Shown piece after piece: positions 58,498 to 64,000 of a DNA stretch of 64,000 nucleotides (its first letter is position 1; every line of letters begins with the position of its first letter). The notes below the pieces were generated by a model, which made no database searches, had not been told where the DNA came from, and was given only the letters and a program-made list of their open reading frames with translations. The position numbers were made by a program, and so were the translations under genes. This DNA comes from CAYXDO01 sp964463485 (GTDB lineage Bacteria; Myxococcota; Kuafuiibacteriia; Kuafuiibacteriales; Kuafuiibacteriaceae): positions 15,074 through 79,073 of the forward strand of contig CAYXDO010000031.1 in the NCBI GenBank assembly GCA_964463485.1, written 5' to 3'.

Positions 58498-59343
58498 TCA
58501 GACCGGTCGAGCGGCGTCCGCGACCTTCGTCCTCGTGATCCGCATTCGACTGTCTACACCAACGATCTCTCCGTCGAACATCTCATTCCACACGTTCTCT
58601 CCCTGGAGCGGTTCGCTCGACACGATCAGGTGATTTACAAAACCCGTCTCGGTCGGAGCTTCACACTCCGGCGAGAGGTGGGCGCATCGGTCGCGATCTG
58701 AACATCGTACTTTGTGCGTCGACCAGAAGAGCTCCTTGCCCTCGCGGACGGCGACCATCGTGGCGCCATTGGTGACGAGGAGGTTCAGGAGCGAAGGCTT
58801 GGAGGCCCCGTCGTCACAGAGCGATCGCACCCATACGACCGCAGTGGCAAGGGCCGCTTGGACTTCCTCGGCGCTCAGTCGACTCGCGAGCGGCCCGTAT
58901 CCGGAGAGCACGGTGAGAAAGAGAAAGAAAATGACCTCGCTGTCGGTCTCCCCAAGAATGAACCGGCGGAGCCTCGGTGCGACTTCTCGAGTGAGTCGGG
59001 CCCGGCACCGCTCGAAATCCGAGATTTCTCCGTTGTGCGCAAACACCCAGCGCCCGTGCTGAAACGGATGAGTGTTGAGGATCGAGCTCCCGCCCACGGT
59101 AGCCCGGCGAACGTGAGCGACCACCGACTCGGACGAAACCACCCCGCTCAGGTGATGAAAAAGGTGATCACCCAGCGCGAGGGTTGGGCTCTTCATCACG
59201 TGCGGCGCGTCGTCGACGTAATAAGCCACGCCCCACCCGTCTGGATGGCGAGCGCTTTGCGACCCGAGCGCATTCTCGGCGGCGACGAGCGAGCGATGCA
59301 CCTGGCTGGGAATGACACTTCGGAACCCAAAGAGTCGGCACAT
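58498..59343 (-). CDS. class II glutamine amidotransferase (EgtC/YafJ-like)
   Basis: A 281-residue N-terminal-nucleophile hydrolase. The start methionine is followed directly by the catalytic cysteine (MCRLFGFRS). The other Gln-binding parts are RHPDGWGVAYYV, VVAHVRRATVG, NTHPFQHGRWVFAHNGEISDF and GETDSEVIFFLFL. Family members include EgtC, which hydrolyses a gamma-glutamyl bond in ergothioneine synthesis, and YafJ of unknown role. No egtB/egtD neighbours are present, so the substrate is open. It is 9 bp upstream of nothing relevant on its own strand except ileS, which is read from the right. Confidence 0.9.
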   Translation of the reverse strand: MCRLFGFRSVIPSQVHRSLVAAENALGSQSARHPDGWGVAYYVDDAPHVMKSPTLALGDHLFHHLSGVVSSESVVAHVRRATVGGSSILNTHPFQHGRWVFAHNGEISDFERCRARLTREVAPRLRRFILGETDSEVIFFLFLTVLSGYGPLASRLSAEEVQAALATAVVWVRSLCDDGASKPSLLNLLVTNGATMVAVREGKELFWSTHKVRCSDRDRCAHLSPECEAPTETGFVNHLIVSSEPLQGENVWNEMFDGEIVGVDSRMRITRTKVADAARPV

Positions 59344-59352
59344 CGGTCCGCC

Positions 59353-62300
59353 TCAGCCTTTTCTGGGGCGATTCGAAGGCACGCCCAGCTCGAGCATCTC
59401 GATGTCGACCGAGTGACCGTCGATTTCGAAGGTTTTTGGCGACCCTCCGTCACCTCCTTCGAAGGCGATTTCGGCTGCGAGCACGATTCGCTGGAGCTCA
59501 TCCAAGCGCGCTCGGCACGCTCGTACCGGGCGATCTGCGCCTCTGATGGTGAGCTTCACACGGGACTGATAGTCGAGGTTGGCTTCTTTGCGCATGGTCT
59601 GAATTCGATTCAAGACCTCACGGAAGAGTCCCTCGTCGATCAAACCGTCGTCGAGTCGCGTGTCGATGACGGTGACGCCGACCTCGGAGCCAGCTGCCGA
59701 GTAGCCTTCTCTTGCCTCTGCGGAAACCACCAGCTCGTCCGGGCCGAGCGTGATGGGATCGGCCCCCACGGTGAGGGTCACTCGACCGTCTTTGTCGAGG
59801 GCGGCCTTGAGTATCGCCGGATCGGCCTTCGCGATGGCTTCCTGAGTAGGCTTCATCTTGGCACCGAGGCGCTTGCCGAGCGCCTTGAAGTTCGGCTTCA
59901 CGCGATAACTCACGTAGGCGCTCGCGTCCGTCACGAACTCCACTCGCTTCACGTTCAGCTCGTCGGCCATGACCGATCGGAACGCGGCGATGGCGGACTC
60001 CCGGCTCTTGTCCGACAGGATGACCTCGGCCGCGGCGAGGGGTTGTCGCACTCTCATCTTGGCGTCGGTGCGGACTTTCAAGCCCAGCGACACGAGATCG
60101 CGGACTTCAGCCATGGTTCTCGAGAGCTCCTCGTCGATCAGCGCGACATCGACGGACGGAAACGAACGCAAGTGCACGCTGTCGGTGACGCTCGGACCCA
60201 CCGGCCCTACGACCAGATTCTGGTAAATGTCCTCCGCCGCGAACGGCAAGAACGGCGCGACCAAGAGGGACAGGTCCCTCAGGCACTGATAGAGAGTCCA
60301 GTACGCGTCGAGCTTGTCCTGGTCGCGCTCACTCGCCCAGAATCGGTCCCGGGACCTTCGGACGTACCAGTTGGAGAGCCCCTCGACGAACGAGTTGAGC
60401 GCCTGCGCCGCCTCGAAGCTCTCGAACGCGTCCATCCGCTCCACGACTGTGCGCTTCGTCCGTTCGAGCTCCGAGATGACCCAACGATCGAGCACCGAAC
60501 GCTCCGAAACAGGACTCATCCGAGCTTCGTCTTTCACCGGATGGAACCCGTCGATGTTCGCGTAGGTGACGAAGAACGAGTAGACCGCGCGCAGCTTGAG
60601 CGGGAGCTCCTTCTGGAGGCCCCGAACGTTCGAGAGGCTGTGCCGGGTGTTGTTCCAAGGGGGATTCGAGGCGTAGAAGAACCAGCGAAAAGCGTCCGCA
60701 CCGGGCGCGTGCGCCCCTTCGGGCTCGATCGCGACCTGCTGAGACTTGGGCCGGCCAGGGACCTCATTCGGGCGGACGTCCGAGGGAGCAAGCTCGAGTC
60801 CCAGCCCTTTGCGATCTTCCGCATCGAGGACCGCGACGCGGCGTGGGAGCTTCTTATGAGACTTCAGAGTCATGGGAAGCGACCCACCAGGTCCCGTGAG
60901 TGTGACCCTGGCGTTCTCCTCGACGTCGAGCCCTTCGAGGTCCTCGCGGGCGATGAGAACTTCCCCGCGCACGGTCGCGACCCCGTCCCGGTCCACCGGC
61001 GCGAAAGCCATGCGCACTCGGTCGATGATGAGCTCGGGCGGAGTATAATTCCCGGAGCTCTTCGACTCCTTTTTTCCACCGCGGTCGCAAACGTGCCCGA
61101 GCACGATGCAGCGCTTGAAGGGATGAGGATCTTTGGCCTCCGGAAATAGAAGGTTGGAGATCATGATGAGGGAGTAGAACCAGCCCCGAGTCTGGTCGAT
61201 GGCTTCCGAGATGAAGTCAGCTGGAAAAGCCTTCTTGAAGGACTCCACGCTCCCGGGCGCGTGTGGGTACCCAAACTGAGCGAACGGCATGCAGCCGGAG
61301 TCGAACCAGCAGTCGATGACTTCGGGAACCCGCCGCATCGTCGCGCCACACTTTGCGCAGGGCCAAGTCACCTGGTCTATCCACGGTTTGTGGACCACCA
61401 GGTGATCGGAGAGTGTCGGGTCGAGGGCCTTGGCCTTGGCGAAGTGATCGAAGGCGTTGGGGTTCTTTTTCTCGATCTCGGCGCAGCAGGACGCCGCCTC
61501 CATCGTCTTACATGACTCACAGGTCCAGATGTTGAGGGGCGTTCCCCAGAAACGTTCCCGGGAGAGCGCCCAGTCGACGTTGTTTGCGAGGAAGTCGCCG
61601 AACCGTCCGTCGCGAACGTGCTCAGGAAGCCAAGTCACTTGCTGGTTGTCGTCGATGACCTCGTCGATGACTTTGGTCGTGCGGATGAACCAAGCTTCGC
61701 GGGCGTATTGGATGAGCGGGTCGTTCTCGGCGCGCCAGCAAAAGGGATACTCGTGGCGAAACGTGCCCGAGTGGAGGAGCAGACCGCGGTCCGCGAGTCG
61801 CCGAGTGAGGACCTTGTCGGCATCTTTGACCCAGACACCCTCGAGGTCACCCATGACTTCCGAGAAGCCTCCGTCCGGTCGAACCGCGCAGAGCATCTCG
61901 ATGTCACCGTCCCTCGACTGGTTCTTCCAGACCTTCCAGTCGTCCTCACCGAAGGCGGGCGCGATGTGGACCACGCCAGTGCCCGCGTCGAGAGTGACGA
62001 ACCACTGGGCCGGGCCGTTGGTGGCCCGATCGCCCGGCACGATGAGGAAGTAACGAGGGTCGCCGTGGAGCCTCGAGTAGGTGTCGAAGGGTGGTTTGTA
62101 TTTTTTCCCGACGAGCTCTCGGCCTCTGGCTTTTCGCTCGATGACGAGCGTTCGACCGAGCTTTTTGGAGACGTCCTCGAGAAGTCCCTCGGCGACCACG
62201 AGCAGCTCGTTCGACTCCGGGTCGCGAGCGAAGACGTAGTCGAGGTCTCCGTGAACCGCCGCGAACATGTTGGAGGGGAGCGTCCAGGGGGTGGTCGTCC

Positions 62301-62967
62301 ACACGACGAGAGCGCCCTCCTCGCCCACCAACGGAAACTTGACGAAAACGGATGGGTCGTCAACCGTGCGATACGAGTTGCCGGTCTCGCCGGATGAGAG
62401 CGCGGTGCCGCCTTGCGCCCACCACCAAACGACTTTGTGACCCTTGTAGAGTAAGCCTTTTTCGAAAAGGGTAGCCAGCGCCCACCAGACCGACTCCACG
62501 TAGGACTTGTGGTAGGTGACATAGGCCTTCTCCAAATCGACCCAAAAGCCGATTCTCGAGGTGACGTCCTCCCACTCGCGAGTGTAGCGAAAAACAGAGT
62601 CGATACATTTGCGCACGAAAGGTTCGACGCCGTACTCGACGATGGCTTCCTTGCCCTTGATGCGAAGCTCCTTCTCGACCTCGACTTCGACCGGCAAGCC
62701 GTGAGTATCCCAACCTGCGCGACGGTCGACGTGGTACCCACGCATCGTCCTGTAGCGAGGAAAGAGGTCTTTCATCACCCGAGTCAGCACGTGGCCGTTG
62801 TGAGGCAGACCGTTCGCCGTGGGTGGACCCTCGTAAAACACGAACTCGGGCCGTCCGCGAGTCATCTCGAGGGACCGCTCGAAGACGTTTCGCTCCTTCC
62901 AAAGCGCCAGGATCCGGCGTTCCAGCGCAGGGAAGTCGGTCAGCGCGTCGACTCTCTCGAACACCAT
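59353..62967 (-). CDS. ileS: isoleucyl-tRNA synthetase with an inserted domain
   Basis: A 1,204-residue class I synthetase. The HIGH motif appears as GLPHNGHV, with EGPPTANG before it. The editing domain lies in the middle (GWDTHGLPVE, VVWTTTPWTLPSNMFAAVHG, HIAPAFGEDDW). Zinc cysteines are WTCESC and CAKCGATM, WFDSG follows, and KMSKS appears as KESKS (about residues 632-636). Between KESKS and the usual GADAFRWFFYASNPPW block (about residue 757) are about 125 residues instead of about 20. The anticodon-binding domain and a long C-terminus (LFREVLNRIQTMRKEANLDYQSRV) resemble type 2 (eukaryote-like, usually mupirocin-resistant) IleRS. ATG 62967 gives the normal N-terminus. Confidence 0.95.
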   Translation of the reverse strand: MVFERVDALTDFPALERRILALWKERNVFERSLEMTRGRPEFVFYEGPPTANGLPHNGHVLTRVMKDLFPRYRTMRGYHVDRRAGWDTHGLPVEVEVEKELRIKGKEAIVEYGVEPFVRKCIDSVFRYTREWEDVTSRIGFWVDLEKAYVTYHKSYVESVWWALATLFEKGLLYKGHKVVWWWAQGGTALSSGETGNSYRTVDDPSVFVKFPLVGEEGALVVWTTTPWTLPSNMFAAVHGDLDYVFARDPESNELLVVAEGLLEDVSKKLGRTLVIERKARGRELVGKKYKPPFDTYSRLHGDPRYFLIVPGDRATNGPAQWFVTLDAGTGVVHIAPAFGEDDWKVWKNQSRDGDIEMLCAVRPDGGFSEVMGDLEGVWVKDADKVLTRRLADRGLLLHSGTFRHEYPFCWRAENDPLIQYAREAWFIRTTKVIDEVIDDNQQVTWLPEHVRDGRFGDFLANNVDWALSRERFWGTPLNIWTCESCKTMEAASCCAEIEKKNPNAFDHFAKAKALDPTLSDHLVVHKPWIDQVTWPCAKCGATMRRVPEVIDCWFDSGCMPFAQFGYPHAPGSVESFKKAFPADFISEAIDQTRGWFYSLIMISNLLFPEAKDPHPFKRCIVLGHVCDRGGKKESKSSGNYTPPELIIDRVRMAFAPVDRDGVATVRGEVLIAREDLEGLDVEENARVTLTGPGGSLPMTLKSHKKLPRRVAVLDAEDRKGLGLELAPSDVRPNEVPGRPKSQQVAIEPEGAHAPGADAFRWFFYASNPPWNNTRHSLSNVRGLQKELPLKLRAVYSFFVTYANIDGFHPVKDEARMSPVSERSVLDRWVISELERTKRTVVERMDAFESFEAAQALNSFVEGLSNWYVRRSRDRFWASERDQDKLDAYWTLYQCLRDLSLLVAPFLPFAAEDIYQNLVVGPVGPSVTDSVHLRSFPSVDVALIDEELSRTMAEVRDLVSLGLKVRTDAKMRVRQPLAAAEVILSDKSRESAIAAFRSVMADELNVKRVEFVTDASAYVSYRVKPNFKALGKRLGAKMKPTQEAIAKADPAILKAALDKDGRVTLTVGADPITLGPDELVVSAEAREGYSAAGSEVGVTVIDTRLDDGLIDEGLFREVLNRIQTMRKEANLDYQSRVKLTIRGADRPVRACRARLDELQRIVLAAEIAFEGGDGGSPKTFEIDGHSVDIEMLELGVPSNRPRKG

Positions 62968-63071
62968 TTCGCGAAAGCTAGCCGGGGCGGCCGCCCGATG
63001 CCAGCGTTGTTTCCGTGGAGGGCGCTTGCGGGGCGCTTGCTCGATCGCCGCAAAGCCATCAGGATACCCGC

Positions 63072-63926
63072 GTGAAACCATTCACCGCAGCCGTCGTCCA
63101 GCTGACGACGACCGAAGACCAAGAACGTTCCCTCGCTTCCGCGGAGGACCTCGTCGCGGACGCCGCCGGTCACGGCGCGAGCCTGGTGGCGCTCCCGGAA
63201 AACGTCTCCTTCATGGGCCCGGAGACCCAGAAGCAGCGACTGGCAGAGTCGGAGGGTGGGCCAACTTTCGAGCGCCTCTCTCGATGCGCGGCCCAACACC
63301 ACGTGTGGCTTTTGGGCGGCACTCTGCCGGAGCGCGGTCAGGTACCCAACAAGGCCTACAACACACTCACCGTGTTCGCGCCGGACGGGAGGCTCGCCGC
63401 CAAGTATCGCAAGATCCATCTGTTCGACATCGCGCTCGGAGAGGGCGCAACTCATCAGGAGTCGACGTCCGTCTTGCCGGGTGAGTCAGCCGTGCTCGTA
63501 CACACGCCGCTCGCCAAGATCGGACTCTCGGTTTGTTACGACGTTCGCTTCGCCGCGCTCTACCGCGCCTTGCGGCGCGCCGGCGCGGAGATCCTGGCGG
63601 TTCCCGCGGCCTTCACGGTTCCGACCGGTCGAGATCATTGGGAGGTGTTGCTGAGGGCACGGGCGATCGAAAATCAGTGCTACGTCCTTGCGCCGGCCCA
63701 AGTCGGCGCGAACACGGAGACGAGGCGGACCTTCGGGCGCGCGATGATCATCGACCCTTGGGGCACTCTGTTGGCCATCTGTCCGGACCGACCTTCCTAC
63801 GCGCTCGCCGAGATCGACCTCGGACACGTCGCCGACCTGAGACGCCGAATGCCGTGTTTGGATCACGAGCGACCAGTTGCCTACGAGCGAGTCATCGAGG
63901 CAAAGATGGACTCTCGCTCGGACTGA
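63072..63926 (+). CDS. nitrilase-superfamily amidohydrolase (Nit1-like)
   Basis: A 284-residue carbon-nitrogen hydrolase with the Glu-Lys-Cys triad: VALPENVSFMG, KYRKIHLFDIALGEGATHQES and GLSVCYDVRFAALYRAL. AFTVPTGRDHWEVLLRARAIENQCYVLAPAQVG and GRAMIIDPWGTLLA match Nit1/omega-amidase members, so deaminated-glutathione amidase or omega-amidase activity is likely. GTG 63072 gives the expected N-terminus (KPFTAAVVQLTTTEDQ). It is divergent from ileS across 104 bp. The 22-nt repeat directly follows its stop. Confidence 0.92.
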   Translation: MKPFTAAVVQLTTTEDQERSLASAEDLVADAAGHGASLVALPENVSFMGPETQKQRLAESEGGPTFERLSRCAAQHHVWLLGGTLPERGQVPNKAYNTLTVFAPDGRLAAKYRKIHLFDIALGEGATHQESTSVLPGESAVLVHTPLAKIGLSVCYDVRFAALYRALRRAGAEILAVPAAFTVPTGRDHWEVLLRARAIENQCYVLAPAQVGANTETRRTFGRAMIIDPWGTLLAICPDRPSYALAEIDLGHVADLRRRMPCLDHERPVAYERVIEAKMDSRSD

Positions 63927-63948
63927 GGCACCGTAAGGAAATAACTTG
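63927..63948 (+). repeat. 22-nt sequence immediately after the stop codon, copy 2
   Basis: Starts GGCACCGT at the base after TGA (63924-63926) and ends AGGAAATAACTTG. It differs from copy 1 (27913-27934) by a single G-to-A change. The remaining 52 bases to the window edge hold no recognisable gene. Confidence 0.85.
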
Positions 63949-64000
63949 GGTGCAGCCGAGCCTGGATCTGAGTGCGCTGCGGGGGAGTTGGTCGAAAAAA

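Noticed and set aside
58714..61149. An 811-codon plus-strand frame.
   Set aside because: Covers the antisense of the glutamine amidotransferase and ileS genes; no motifs, His/Arg/Gly-rich shadow.

Overview
The window is GC-rich and densely packed. It most resembles a predatory or surface-living myxobacterium (phylum Myxococcota, possibly a Polyangiales/Sandaracinaceae-type lineage). This placement is inferred from many lipoproteins, two proteins with MYXO-CTERM-like tails, FHA and CHASE2-cyclase signalling proteins, runs of myxobacterial cysteine-rich (DUF4215-type) repeats, and the absence of any phage or plasmid backbone. A run of exactly 100 N (6548-6647) inside a 33-bp tandem repeat shows that the sequence is a scaffolded draft.

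Layout. 1-4800: the start of a TldD-type protease gene, a secreted matrixin, the Fe-S repair protein Ric, GTP-dependent PEP carboxykinase and a fragment of an Rpn-type nuclease/transposase. 4800-14345 (minus strand): alpha/beta hydrolase and enoyl-CoA hydratase, then, reading leftwards, an FHA protein, CHASE2 adenylate/guanylate cyclase, FolC, AMIN-domain protein and LptD. 14437-20440: a glycosyltransferase, a repeat-filled non-coding stretch, acylphosphatase, a selenocysteine tRNA gene (selC), and a compact NAD operon (pncB, a PRPP synthetase paralogue, glutamine-dependent nadE) joined by 4-bp overlaps.

20628-27912: an Rrf2-family regulator with a 27-bp palindromic operator against its start codon drives sufB-sufC-sufD-sufS-sufT. 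Behind them, with its own strong ribosome binding site, lies an uncharacterised protein made of four helix-turn-helix-like repeats. 28195-36993 is one giant surface lipoprotein of about 2,930 residues: RTX-like repeats, 27 thrombospondin-type-3-like repeats, a C-type-lectin-like domain and five modules each of five cysteine-rich repeats plus a beta domain. Three of those modules are nearly identical at the DNA level.

37063-52997: lipoproteins and housekeeping genes, including an endonuclease Q homologue (repair of deaminated DNA), CBS protein, RluA-type pseudouridine synthase, a DUF5655/lipoprotein/beta-barrel trio, a cysteine-rich TPR protein coupled to a double-FHA membrane protein, a CAP-domain secreted protein, FtsY, a DUF1444 lipoprotein and an NlpC/P60 peptidase. 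53148-63926: GuaB, a methyltransferase, DapF, a low-complexity Asn/Gly/Pro-rich surface lipoprotein, a class II glutamine amidotransferase, an isoleucyl-tRNA synthetase with an unusual insertion of about 100 residues, and a nitrilase-family amidase.

The most promising leads are the four-repeat protein at the end of the suf operon, the giant adhesin-like lipoprotein with recently amplified modules, a 22-nt sequence found directly after two unrelated stop codons 36 kb apart, selC with no other selenium gene in view, and the IleRS insertion. All functions are read from sequence motifs only; no database search was possible.
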